Assembly (NCBI GenBank): GCA_013339895.1
Contig: JABACO010000007.1
Span: 643,738-707,737, forward strand
Direction of reading: 5' to 3'
DNA from: Ephydatia muelleri
Taxonomy: Eukaryota > Porifera > Demospongiae > Spongillida > Spongillidae
DNA: 64,000 bases
Shown here piece by piece: positions 21,882 to 34,175 of this stretch (its first letter is position 1; every line of letters begins with the position of its first letter). The position numbers and the translations under genes were made by a program. The notes under the pieces are model-generated. The model worked only from the letters and a program-made list of their open reading frames with translations, was not told where the DNA came from and did not search any database.

Positions 21882-24800
21882 TTAAGTACAGTCATGCTTG
21901 ACAACAGAACCATCTTGAAATTCAGTACCAATTTGGGTACAGCCGTGGGTTCCAAATCCCTTCTCGCAGTTCCAACAAACCTTATCTGTTGATTTAAAAA
22001 ACTCCTTTATTTTCCAAACAAATTTAAGAAGTCCAGATTTTGTTTCAGAAGGATAAACCATTATTGTGTGGCAGGTAGGACCATTTCCTTTTCCAGAACA
22101 CTTAGTGCAGCTTACAAGGGAAAGTCTTACTTTTTCTTTGGCTTTTTCAAGCTGAATTGAAATTTGTCTTCTAACAGATTCGAAACTAGAATCAGAAGGG
22201 CATATTTGTAGTGCTTCTAAAGGTTTCCCAGTAACACAAGCTTTCAGCCACTGGACTTTGTCACAATCATCTAGTTGGTTCCGCTTAACTGCATTTTCAA
22301 AGCTAAGTAACCACAATTCCCAATCCTCGCCCTCTTTATACTGGTTGTAGTTCATTTCTTCAAGTGCAGTAAATGTGGTAACAGCTTCCTGAAGTGTGGA
22401 CATAGGCAACTTATCATATTCTAGCTCTCTATTCTGCATAATCTCTTTAAATCTTTTGAGAACACACCTTTCAGTGTCCTCTCGAGGGAATGCTTTCTGA
22501 GCGTACCTCCATAAAGCACTGACTAGTTGATCAACAGTTTCATATGTATCCCTCTTTTTGCTTGCAAATGCCATCGTGAAAATCTCTTCTTCTAGAGCTT
22601 GTTTGCAGTTAGCATATGAATCACAATTAATCCGGTCACACAAGCTTCTAGCATCACCTGTCAATGACACACTAAACCACAGGAACATTTCATAATCATT
22701 TAGACGAAAGAGTGCTGTTTTACTTTCAAACAATCTAACCCAATTATCCCATTGATCAACATCACCTGAAAATGTTTCTTTAATTGTATCCTTTGCTTGA
22801 GCAATACTTGCTGCATCTTGAACATTTTGGGGATTTTCTGCTCTTACTGCAGTACTGACATTCTTATCGCACAAGATTTTATTTTTTATATTTTCATTTA
22901 GTTCTTTATTTTCATACACATGCATCCCAAGGTTTCTTAAGTCGTCAACAAACTGTTTCCAAGTTTCTCCAGGTAGTTTTGATCGATGCATAAACTTTTC
23001 TTTATAAACTTCAGTTTCTAAGACCTTTTGGACTTCCTGATACGTTTTGGAGGTGCTATGGATGGTGTTAAATGATCTCAAAGCTGTGTCAGTGAGCCGA
23101 ACTTCAAGGAATCTTTTTCGCTTAGTATCATCCGAAATTTTATGTAGTGACAGTGCTTTGTTAATATCTTTTATCCATGTCTCCCAGTTTTCTGTTCCAG
23201 AGAAGGTATTTGGAACTGACACTTGAGCTGACACAATCAACACAGCATCTTCAGCTGAGAGAGGATCCACACAAAGATCAATACCATTTCTTTTCATTAT
23301 GGAACAGATCTGCTTAAAAACGGCACATTCTATATCTGATGCACTGCTATAGCAATCAGCAGCAAGAGAGCGAAGGTGTTTGTGCAATTGTTCCCATGTT
23401 TCAGAAGGTTTCTTTGTTCTGGACTCAAATCTTCTCATATACAGTTTCTTTTCAAGTGTATTGAGAGCTGTGTCATAATCAGTGCAGTGCAATTCATCAA
23501 AAGCCTGTTTGGCATCTCCACCTAGGCGGCTGGAAAGCCAGGCTAATTTTTTCTCATTGTCTAAGGAATGCTTTGTAATTTCCCTTTGAAATCTTGGTTT
23601 CCACACTTTCCAATTATCCTCTTCTGCATTGGAGAATAAAGGCAACACTTCTTCAGCCATCAGTGCATTTACAGCTTCATCAAGTGATGTCCATCTTTTG
23701 GATTTTGGAGGTTCATGCACTAGAGTCAGTATATGCTCAAGAACCATCTGTTTTGATTTCTCTTTCGGGTATACTCTTTCTCCCAATGAACACAGATCTT
23801 TGGTATAACTCTCCCATCCTGTTTTCCCTCTCTTTCTGTACTGTAACCAATGATGAAATAACTTATTCTGAAAACATTCTATTGCAGATTTGTAACTACT
23901 CTTCTCATGCTGTGCCAATGTCTGAAATATTTCAAGAGCATTTCCACTCATCCGAGTCTGTATACATCTTACTTTTTCATGATCTGTCATGTTTGAACTT
24001 GGATGAGATAAATAACTTTCGACTTTGCTAAACCACCCACACCAATCGTTTGATCCTGTGAATTCATTAGGTATCCATTCAATGGCGCACACAAAGTTAA
24101 CAGCTTCTTTGACTGTCTCTGGTATTAAGTTGAAATTTGTTTCAGTGGCAAACAAAATTATTTTGATAACTTCTTTATCTCTATTGCATTGAGCAATATC
24201 AGGATAGGCCCTTACTATCAGCTCTGAAAGCTTCAGGGCCCAATCTTTCACACATCCTTTTGTAGGTTTAATTTTGCATTTATCTTCAAAACTGTTTTGG
24301 TACAGTTTTGCTTCAAAGCTACTTTTGGCGACTTCATAATTTTGCCTCGACTGTTCAGAAAGTGTATTATAGCACTCCACTGCTCTCCCACCAAGTCGAG
24401 ACTCAAACCACAACAGGTATTTGCTTTGATCTAAACAAGATCCCTTGCATTTGTTTTCAAATTCTTTCAGCCATTTATCCCAACCTTCACTTCTGTCATT
24501 TGTGAATTGTTCATCAACTGTAATCACAGCCGAGTTGACAATTATGGCTTCCTCTACAGTTTTCCATTTCCTTGACTGTATGGAAGAGTGCAAATAAGGC
24601 TTTAGATAACTTAGCACCTTTCCTTCTCTTTCCTGCTCCGGAGCATCAGGATAGGCACATTTGGCTAACCTTAGCAATAATTTAGCATAGTCACCTATCT
24701 CTTCACTGCTTTTCTTTCCCCTTTTCTCCAAACATGTAGCATACACTTGTTTTTTCAGTGCTTTTGTAACAAGAGCAAAGGACTGTCTTTCATTGCTAGA

Positions 24801-25084
24801 GAGTTTACTGACTGTCTCCTGTGCACCTCTAACCAGCCTGGCTAGAAGCCATTGAAGCTTTCTTCGATCATCCAGCTTTCTTTGAGAAGCTCTCTTCTCA
24901 AAATGTTCAATCCATTGTTCCCAGTAGGTTTCGTCACCATCCCCAGAATATGGCTCCGGTATATCCTTGTAGCAGAAAACCTCCGAGTACAACTTTTCCT
25001 CAATCTTTTGCTTAACCATTCTGTAGTCATCTGTAGGAAGACAGCCTACTAAACACATAGACTTTACATTATCAGCCAAGCGGC
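21882..25084 (-). CDS. Gene A, Gag-capsid-like repeat array and Cys-rich tail
   Basis: A 1065-residue open frame. Numbered from its first codon (a TTG at 25,079, not a start), full units lie at about 43-190, 191-335, 336-476, 477-620, 621-762 and 763-909, with an N-terminal-half unit at 910-990. A matching half unit spans the GTPase junction (to about 39). Each unit shows F.G...W..W near its start, D..K..WL, L.G.A, a Tyr before L....Y, then E.W......L..L and a final helix. This is the order of helices in Ty3/Gypsy-type Gag capsids. The tail has CTKC (991-994), C1003, CWNC (1035-1038) and C1047, which looks zinc-binding but is not a CCHC knuckle. The domain assignment is by motif pattern, not by search. 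Confidence 0.85.
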
Positions 25085-28000
25085 CTTTAAAAAGAGCAAT
25101 TTAGCTTTGTCATCATCTTTGAATTGATCATTTGCAATTGCCTCAAACTTCACAATCCATTCTTCCCAATGGTCTTCACCTTTATACATGGGTACACTTT
25201 GTCTGGCAGTAAGTACGCTGCAGTCATTCACTACATTGGCTGTTTGTATTTGATTCAGTATATCGTCAGGACTAGTATCGATTGGGAAATAAACAACTGG
25301 AGGACATTTAGTATCCATAGCCTGCCCAGTAGTCTTTTGTAAAGCGGTTTTGATGAGTTCAGTAAGAGAATCGATACGTTTTGATTCAAATGAACATTGC
25401 TGATAACAATCCTCTTGTGTTGCAATTATCACCATGCATTGAAATATAGACTTCCCAAAGTAATGGAATAGAAGTTTCAGTTCATCTTGCAAGTATGCAT
25501 CCACACGATTTGGAGTCCCTCTGAATGGCAGAAAGTAAAGAATTCTATGGTAAGTAATGTCCATTTTTTCTTGAACCTCCATAATTGCATTCACGAATCC
25601 TGCATTGACTTCAATTGTTGTTAGATGTTCTTGTGGTCTTGAATCTCCAAACCCTGGAACATCCAGCACCCGAATATAAGTGTCTTCATTTGAAAGCATT
25701 TGGCACTGTTTGGTAACACTTTCACGACTGCTTGCAGCAGTAAATGACAATGTTTCATTATTGCTAGAAGATTTAAGCAGGCCTTTGTCATGCTCACATG
25801 TCCATTCCTTGATTTTGGGTTTGTAGCTACTATCAATTCCCAGTAGCTTATTTCCTGCAGTGCTCTTTCCTTGTCCTGTTTTTCCCAATAGGACAATAGT
25901 ATAATAATCCGTGCTCTCTACATTGGAAATGGCTGGTGTTTTTCTGAACTTTGAACCTTCATAGCCACATGAGTGCATGCATGAAAGGAAGTGGATTGAT
26001 AAGGGACTGACTGAATGGGTAAACGGGACAGTATCTGCGAAACAAATATGTTTTTGTTTTTTTTAAGTCAAATTTTGTTTCAGGGGATGGTAAAGTCCAC
26101 TACCAACACAATTATTATGCACTGGGGTTGGCCATGGAGTTAGATAACTATGAATAATTAACTACGCATTTATTTCAAGGGGAAGATTAAACCCATGCAG
26201 CATTTGTATGTGCTTCAACATGCTAAATTATGCTCACGTATCTAATTCTTTTTGTGTTTATTACTTTACAACTAATCACATCTGAAAACTAATTGTCCTA
26301 GTTGTGCCAGTTGCCTCTTCCAGCTCCATGGATACACCTTATAATTACAATCTTCCATCTCAAATCCATTTCATTTTGTGTACTAAATCATTTCTGAATT
26401 ACTGGTCTCACCCAATTTATCCCCTTCGAATTCAGTGTACTGCTTGTCATTTTTAGCTGATGATGTTGCAGAAGCTGACTTCTTTGACAAACCTGTGATC
26501 TGAAAAGAGTGAAGTTTGTCATTCATGTCGCATTTTATAAAACTGCATATGTAATTTGGTTTTGTTAGTTTTGCATATGTAGTTCAAAGGTTATAATATG
26601 ACATTAAAACCAATTTAGTACATGACTTGCTAATTAATAGAATATTTATTATAATAATTATGTAGCAGCAGATAAATAAATGCATGTTATTAGTACATGT
26701 TGATAATTCTTAATGCGCATGTGCACAAACTAGTGCTAAGAGGTTGTCCCCATTGTCACATGCAACACGCCATGTACTATGCTAAGTTTGTAACAGAACA
26801 GCGTAATGGCCTTGAATTTGGAAATAGTGCAACTGAGACACCAAATTGGGTAAGGTTTGCCTTGCTGCAGATCCCAACACCCATAATGCTCGACTGCAAG
26901 AGAGGGATACAGATCCAACCTACCATTTAAAACAAATAATTTATGTTTTAGTATATAACATTGGTTACAATATTAGTTTGATATCAGCCTTGATAATAAT
27001 AATGATGAATATACAATATTTGTTAGCATAATTTTATTGTATGATGTGCATCTTTATTTTTTCCCTATAGTTTGTTTTTGAGTTGCTTGAGTGTTGTTCA
27101 ACTGGTCTGCTAAAAAAACGTTTAATTTTTATCACAGAATAAGTTTCTTCTAGAAGCTATAGCATTCTAACCTCATGTTAAATTAAGCTGTCTAGAGCTG
27201 TAAGCATATTTGAAGCACAGAAAAATTGAGGACTCCGACGCTCTTTAAAATTGCATGTGTAACACGTTACGTCTGCGACAGTCACAGCAATTGTAATTGA
27301 AACCCTGATAAACTACTGCCGAACCTCGTGTACTATACTACTCGCGACTCGTGCATTGTACATGCTAGCTCATTGTCGGACGCAACCCAGCAACGCGATA
27401 TGAATACAGATGGCGTGGTTGGCACTGCAATCAATCTATACTGCTTGCGTCCCTCTGATAACATGTTTAACGCACTCTCGGTACTGTACCGTCTAGCTAC
27501 TTCCGTAGTTATCGTTACAGTCATGGTGTCGTTGCCACACCCTGCATGCATGCTCACTCAGTTTGGCATCACGTCCGGGTGGGGGCGGACCTCGTTCTCC
27601 GCTAGGTCTAGGCCCTCTACCTACTCATGTCATCCTCTCAGATGGTGAACTTCTGACAGGCTGAACGGTTAGATTTTTAAATGAACTTTTGAATAGTCTT
27701 AGTATTTGCTGATCTATTTTGGGTGTCTGCAGAGTGTGATGAACATAACAATTTTGCACGTGAACATTCCTAAATTGTACCATTATCACGGACACCCAGT
27801 ATACAGTGTAAATATCGCGCATATTCTATTACAGCAGTCTGCAGCATTATGCAACAGAAGAAAATATGACTCCCAAGTGCAAGGAACTGGTGGTGGGTGG
27901 TGGTCAGTGGCACAACGTTCTCCGACTAGTCTCGTACCCAGACCCACTTTTACGCAGTCAGCGTAGAGGTGATATATGTATATATGCATGTATGTATGTA

Positions 28001-28443
28001 TGTATTTATGTGTGTGTGTGTGTGTGTGTGTGTATGTATATATGTATGGTATGTATGTATAATCTATAATCCATCCTCAGCTGCGTAAATTTGGGTTTGG
28101 GTACGAGACTTGCGCTCGACACTGCTGTGGGTGCTATGACTTCGCGCCTTGCTCGTATGATTAACCGCGCTAAACAAGAGTTTACTGCGCTAATCATGAA
28201 TTAGATAATTTAATTAAACATCACAGGTCGTCGATGCATACTGCAGCATACATGACCACGATATAGTACCTTTGGAATTGATTTTTGTTCCTCCCTAGAA
28301 GGTATACCTTGCGGCTGTCTACAGCTAGCGGTGGATGCATGAGGTGTGTCAGTTTCACTTTCCATGGTTTTTAGCCGTCGTCTGGTGAGCACATCATCCA
28401 ATTCATCACTTCCGCTGGTGTTGGCTGCATTTTTAGGCGGCAT
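21882..28443 (-). CDS. Gene A: AIG1/GIMAP-like GTPase fused to a Gag-capsid-like domain array
   Basis: Proposed exons: 28443-28270 (ATG, 58 codons, phase 0 at AAAG|GTACTA), 26499-26412 (cttttcag acceptor, 29 codons plus one base, GG|GTGAGA donor) and 26034-21882 (tttcgcag acceptor, two leading bases). All phases fit and no stop intervenes until 25,064. The protein would be about 1470 residues: a low-complexity N-terminus, the GTPase, eight Gag-capsid-like units and a Cys-rich tail. One frame change separates GTPase and array. It falls at a T TTA AAG heptamer, and a -1 shift there restores homology to gene B. The alternatives are a missing T in a homopolymer or a true frameshift mutation. It is probably cytosolic, with no signal peptide or membrane segment. 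The exon chain is my inference from splice sites and phase. Confidence 0.75.
25085..25091 (-). promoter_or_regulatory. Possible -1 ribosomal frameshift heptamer
   Basis: On the coding strand the bases are T TTA AAG, spaced exactly as X XXY YYZ in the GTPase frame (TTA is codon 297 counted from 25,978). A -1 slip here enters the Gag-array frame and gives the residue order expected from gene B. Without a slip the GTPase frame ends seven codons later. Gene B lacks this arrangement and reads through in one frame at the same place. A dropped T in the adjacent five-T run would produce the same picture. Confidence 0.35.
25085..26034 (-). CDS. Gene A, GTPase portion of exon 3
   Basis: Numbered from the internal ATG at 25,978. 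The G1/P-loop GKTGQGKST lies at residues 32-40, the AIG1-box-like ESVTKQCQ at 86-93 and G3 DVPGFGD at 106-112. A G4-like ATQED ends at 190. These place it in the AIG1/GIMAP-type P-loop GTPase group, which is membrane- or scaffold-associated in animals and linked to immune-cell survival. The G4 is not a classical NKxD, as in many GIMAPs. The first Gag-like half unit begins near residue 262 (VPMYKGEDHWEEW), before the frame change. Coding sequence continues upstream of 25,978 to the splice acceptor at 26,035, so that ATG need not be the start. Confidence 0.88.
26535..28209. other. Intron 1 of gene A
   Basis: No death-domain or other coding exon is seen between the two proposed exons on either strand. 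It contains a TATG/TGTG microsatellite at about 27,976-28,065. The other open frames are short and featureless. Confidence 0.5.
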
Positions 28444-29054
28444 ATTTTGCAAACCCTGTTTGGAAGTACTCTATAAATAAATAGAAATGAAAACTGATAA
28501 ACAAAAGAGCACATCAAATATAATTACATGTAACTTGAATAAATTCTGTCCTCTTGCAATTCATGAACTGCACTGCAAGCTACTTACTCTGTCAAGCTAG
28601 TTTAGACGTCTCGACGCACACGCTACTATACACGACAGACAAAACTAAAACTTAATCTGCGGAAGACATGACGGAGGGGTGTTTAGAAACGTCCGTACAA
28701 CGGCCCACTGGAAATTGCCCTGAGTGTAAACTTGTCGTCTCATCAATTGGCACACATGGTACAGCAAGTTAACACCTACCTGAAGAACTAACAAGTTTCC
28801 TGTAAACCCGAAATCCATCTGTCTTTATTATGAATAAAAATGCTAGTTAGCCTATAAGCGCCGAGAGTCACCTAACGTTTTTGTTAGGTAACCCAAGCAT
28901 CATATATATACCTTAATACGGTCCAGAATTATGTTAATCGCTTCTAATTATTACCATGTATGGCAAAGTTAAATGCAATGGATTTGATACATGTAAGTTT
29001 AAAGCAGTTACATAAAGGTTCAAAGCAGTTACGTAACTTGAAAGCAGATTACAA

Positions 29055-29056
<2 letters not shown>

Positions 29057-29101
<45 letters not shown>
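29057..29101. repeat. TTGA tetranucleotide microsatellite
   Basis: Eleven or so perfect ATTG/TTGA units. The flanking sequence 28,455-29,600 shows no exon. Confidence 0.95.
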
Positions 29102-29102
<1 letters not shown>

Positions 29103-29610
29103 ATTATAAACCTAGTTTCCAGCCGCAAACAGCTAGCCGTGAAGCGCACGATGGACGGTAATAAGTAATATGCCTCTCTCCAGATCCTGGCCATTAAACT
29201 AATTAAATCATTATTATGATGTAAGCATTAGCGCATAATAATAGTAGGGTAAGACAGGAGCATTGTACAATATGTCGATAATGCTTACATCAGTAGCGCC
29301 TGAGTACGAGTACAGTTGGTTTGCCAGTTGATAATGTTTATTATAATTCTTTCATTACTGCTGTACGTTTGCTCTCCTTATTCCCTCTGTAAATCTCTTA
29401 TGCAATCGACAGAGCAAGAAAAAACCGTCGTGCAAGATTTACGATATCGGCTGTTCTAAACCACGTGCGATTGTGTGCAATGACTGTCCACCATGACATT
29501 GATCAGTTGCGCGTGCCGCATACGCCGCCATACTCAGAGATATCGCCGTACGTGTTACCACATTGATCTAAACATCGCGTAAAATATGGTTATCTGGACA
29601 TGAAATATAC

Positions 29611-29745
29611 CTTTGGGGTAGATTTCTGTTCCTCTATGGATCTAGGAAGTGTGAGAGTTTCATTTTCCATGCTTTTTAACCGTCTTCTGGCGAATACTGC
29701 CTCTAATTCTTCGTTTCCCTCCGTTTTGAGTTCATTTTTAGACAT
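29611..29745 (-). CDS. Second, paralogous first exon upstream of gene A
   Basis: ATG at 29,745, 45 codons, phase-0 end at AAAG|GTATAT. It is clearly related to the 28443-28270 exon: both share EL(E/D)(A/D)V.(A/T)RRRLK, then M-E-(S/N)-E-T, then EEQKS-(I/T)-PK just before the donor. Both could splice to the 26499 exon in the same frame. I read them as duplicated alternative first exons, or as first exons of two genes. The Arg-rich RRRLK helix is not assigned to a family. The inverted arm begins about 10 bases upstream of this ATG. Confidence 0.6.
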
Positions 29746-29755
29746 CCTTTCTTGG

Positions 29756-32720
29756 ATTGAAAGTTCTCTAAACGAATGGAAAAGCATATCTATAAGACAA
29801 ACCATGCAAAATATTGAACAAACGAAATACAGACCACAATGGTTACATATTATACTCACAGCAGATTGTGGTTTCATTCAACAGACAACCATTGCCTGCT
29901 ATTTATGGAAGGTCTCAGATAAGGTTATAGTCGTCTGCTATACAGCTGCTTCTGCAGCCTAATACTACCCCAACCACACAAGGGGACACATGGATTAATA
30001 TGATGGGCAGCCTTGTGGTGGCAATAGTGTACAAGGAACTTGAATCGTACAAATTGTAATCTGTTGATCATGACGGTATAGTACAGTATGTACATGTATG
30101 GTATGTATAGAAATATGTAAAATATACTTCTACGCCCACTAATTTATAAGCCATCACTTGCACTCCCCAAATCTGACATGCACATCGTCAAACAATGCCA
30201 CGTCATACCGCACGTACGTTGGACTTGCGTCTGAAGTGATGAGCAGTTCACCAAAGCTAAACTGAGTCGGGAAACGACAGTGTAATGATTTGAAGTGATG
30301 TCGGGTTATATACTAGCTCATCTGGACTAATAATCGGTACATGAATTAACATTCAAGTACAAAAATCTAAATACATTAAATATGTCATGCAGTGTTATAA
30401 AATCGGCTAGTTCAGAATAGTTTATTTTACCAGCACTATACTATAGGTTCATCTTATGTTCTTGGCAACACAATCAGAACATCACATGCATACGTTCTTT
30501 CTGCTATTGTGGATGCCGCGGGCCTGTGCCAAAATTTGACGGTTACATGTGCTTGGCCGCCGGTCGTAACCTGCAGGACGCCGTGCTAATAACTGACTAG
30601 CAAATCAGTTGTGAGATTTAGGGGCCTCAGTGAGATTCGTGCATCTTGAACCAATGCAGACCAAGTAAACATAACTGACGTCGAGACGCCAGCTGACCAC
30701 TGTATATACATGTATGTGTATAATGTAAGTATGAAAACTGCAATACCCCAAGTGGACCAAAGGTCACTAACTATCAATTGTACAAGTATAGGACATTGCA
30801 TGGACATCAAATCAATATTGTCTGAATATTGAATGGGAATTGTATTGTACTTTAACTGTAAAACTGTGATTGGCTCAAATGAAGCTCAATCGAAAAATGG
30901 AGAGTGGACTGAGCTAGAATTTCCGGCGAAGTCACCAGAAATATGAATGAGTTACATGTTCACTGAGGGGAAGATTTGATGACCATTCTTATCAGCAGAG
31001 ATACGTTACATTCCATTTGCAGTGGTCCTGTGGGAACATCTGCCGCAATAAAAGGGTCAGATAATGATGGCATGCAGCTAAAAACCATTTGTGGCCATGT
31101 ATCAAAAACTAACAACACTTTGTTCAAAGCAGAGGGGGGGGCCTTCCATCCCTGCGGTCCCTGTTGTGAGTGGACATTTTTTTTTATCACAAAATTTAAA
31201 GTGGGGGGCGTTTTATCACGTATAACTTTAGTTCAGAATATCAGATGGTGGTTGCCTTAGGACCAAAGCGGACGTGACAACATTGAAGTTCTCTTGGAAG
31301 TTCTTATGCAGATAGTCTGCAAGAAGACAGCCACAAAACAACGTATTCCACGAAGGCAAGGGAGAGTTCATCTGACACGAAGTGAATTATAATGATGCTC
31401 ACAAATAAAAGAAAAACAGCAATACACACCCGTCCCCCACCCCCAAAGCCCTTTTTTTGACCATGCCTCATGTAATGAATACAATTAATGTATTGGTTGA
31501 TGCACACCAGATATACCCACTCACTACAGCTGATCATTGACACAGGTTCTATTATGGCACTGCATGTGGAATGCCACAAAATTGATCACGTGAACCACAG
31601 GAGTGCACTGGAATAAAAACCTTGTGAAGTGTCTACTAATTGCTGTTATGCACACTTGTAGTACTTAAACAATAAATCTTCCACTCATCCACCGCCTTTG
31701 GTGGTAATATTGCACAAAAAAACTTGAATCGTACAAATTGAAACCTGTTATCATGATGTTAGTCATTGAAGGAAGGGCTGATGGAATAATGTATTAGTGA
31801 CATAGGACAACTGATACATAGTCCCTCAAGGGCCAGAAACTGTAAGCAAATAGACAAGCAAATTGACCAAGTATTATGCAACTGAAACGTCTCAGCTAAA
31901 TATGACATAGTATCAGTTTTGCATACGGTTGCAGTCACTGATGTGTTTAATTGAATAGCTTATTGTTCAAAGAAATATGTACCTTATCTGATAAGAAAAC
32001 CCATCAATGCAACAAAGCAAAATGAGACCATTCGAACACACAATCTAACAGTATAAGGAGACACATCTATTCATTTTATTGATCTTATTCAAACATCCTG
32101 TCAAAACTATTGCCGCACAGAGGTTAGGGTTCTCTAGTCAGCAATTGTTCAAGAGATGAATGACGAACGGCCTCTAGACGACATGCAATCAGGCATTATT
32201 GTTCCAAATACGTAGCAAGAGATGAATTGCAACATATCCTAGCTAGGAAGAGCTTGGATGTGTAAACTAATAGAAACTAAGATACAGAGGCAAAACCTAA
32301 ATTCTTTGCACCAAAGGCAGCTCGTATGCTTACACGTTCTAAATGGACAGCTCTGGATATTGGAGCTTTTACGAAGGACACACTATCAATCCTCTAACTA
32401 AAAAGGTCAATTGATACTCATTTCTTGTGTCACCTCATTTTACTACTCATTTGTTGTGTCACTTCATTTTGTTGGTTACAAACCAGTCTAACTTGGTTTA
32501 ATTTGGTAAATTCATCATAACGTTCTAGAATATTTTACTTTCTTAAAAACATCATATGGATCGTTTCCGCGAAAAGGACCTTGCGCATACATTATAAAAC
32601 TTCCAGTACGCGCAACAGAAATGTAACGCTTGCTGTGTATGGCTAATAAAAAAATTAGAGTCTTACAACTCCATGACAGATACTCCGATTTGCAGTGCGT
32701 AAGAAGCAATGTGTAGAGGA
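29756..32720 (+). repeat. Left arm of a roughly 3 kb inverted repeat
   Basis: Collinear in inverse orientation with 37,610-40,765, from GATTGAAAGTTCTCTAAACG at one end to CGATTTGCAGTGC at the other, with small indels. Matching points include 29,870/40,640, 31,270/39,100, 31,760/38,580 and 32,600/37,710. It contains copy d of the dispersed repeat (30,420-31,200). No coding sequence is recognised. The 32,540-32,760 part has a further diverged copy at 51,800-52,020. Confidence 0.9.
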
Positions 32721-34175
32721 TATTACAGACTTCTAGAATATCCAAAAATTTGAAATTTTGAAAAAACATGCGTTAGGTCCTGTATGCTCTGGTGCAAAAA
32801 CAAAGCCGCATCACTGAGAAAAAACAAACAAAAACAAAAAAACTTGTAACAGGGTATAATATCATGGCGTGGAATTCATGCGTGTTGAGTACCCCATTCA
32901 GTCGGCAACCATGTCCTAGCCTTACTAGAATGGTGGAATTGAAGGTGAAACAAGAAGCTCAAACACAGTCATATAAAATTAAAAGACCGTTCTTAATTGG
33001 CATAATTTTGCTCATGCTATTTCAGTGAAATAAAGAAGTTTGTAATATACAATACCGTATACAAAGAGAATACAAAATGTGTACAATACTGATTTTAACT
33101 ATGCATCATATTGTTATGAAAGATCATTTTTAGTCAGCAACTAACCGGATGCAATACACTTTGGCCATACCGATGCTACTAATACCCAGATAAATTTAAA
33201 ATCTATCCGACAATTTAATAGACAAGGCCCGAGGCACAATTACCCTACTTGAAGCACAGATAATGCTGTCCAATCAGATTTTGGTGGCTTTATCTGCTGT
33301 GTATTCTGTTGGAGTCCGTTCTGATTCTGCCGGAAGTCTCAGTAATATAGTGTAACTGAGCTCAGTTGACATGATGGCTGGTCATCTACAACTGTACATG
33401 TACATTAGCTAGCTGGCCAAATGAAAGCAACACAACTTATGTGCTTAATTAATTGGCGGCATGCAATTTGGCCTACATCAGGATGGGCAGTATGCGTATC
33501 GAGTCAAATACGTAGCCAATTTAATTACATGCCATGTATACTGATTTATGCTAAGTGCGAATGATAAAATACAGTTGCTACGTTTCAATTCTACCGAACA
33601 ATGTTTTCTTCAATACAAATATAATTAACTAGTATTACTAGTTTATGAGATACGACTTTTCGCCACCTATGATCCATGACCCGCACACCGCTACGTCAAG
33701 CAATCTCAGTGTCATTACGTATTTAACTGATAAATTGTAACGCTTCATACAAAATTCCATTAAAGGGATAGGGAGTGTTGTCAAATCAAGGTGTATGTCA
33801 GTTTGAATTGTCCGGGCTATACATGTACATGTATTCGTTCATGTGTTTTATCGTCATTACCTTTCCTCAGTCACAGATAGCTATTTGTCACACTTTTTCA
33901 CTGGCATGTGTGTTCCAGTCACTCCATCCTTATCCACCTATCAAACCTTTCTGATAATATTTAATGTAGTGCATGGAGAAGACACCACACGTGTCAGCTT
34001 CTCTTGGCAAACATAAATTATTAACAGTATAAAACTCTTTTAATACATCAAAGCATAGAAATATTTATACACATATACATACATACATACATACATACCC
34101 TGACACACTGAGACACACAGTATATATTGAAAAACCAAACCATGCATTGATTCATGTGACAAATAATACATGTAA
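32721..34175. other. Spacer 3' of the receptor gene
   Basis: AT-rich sequence with no exon seen. A short CATA microsatellite at 34,070-34,098 lies just downstream of the receptor stop codon, probably in the 3' UTR. Confidence 0.6.

Noticed and set aside
23594..24031. Plus-strand frame of 145 codons inside the Gag array
   Set aside because: Antisense shadow of the real minus-strand coding sequence.
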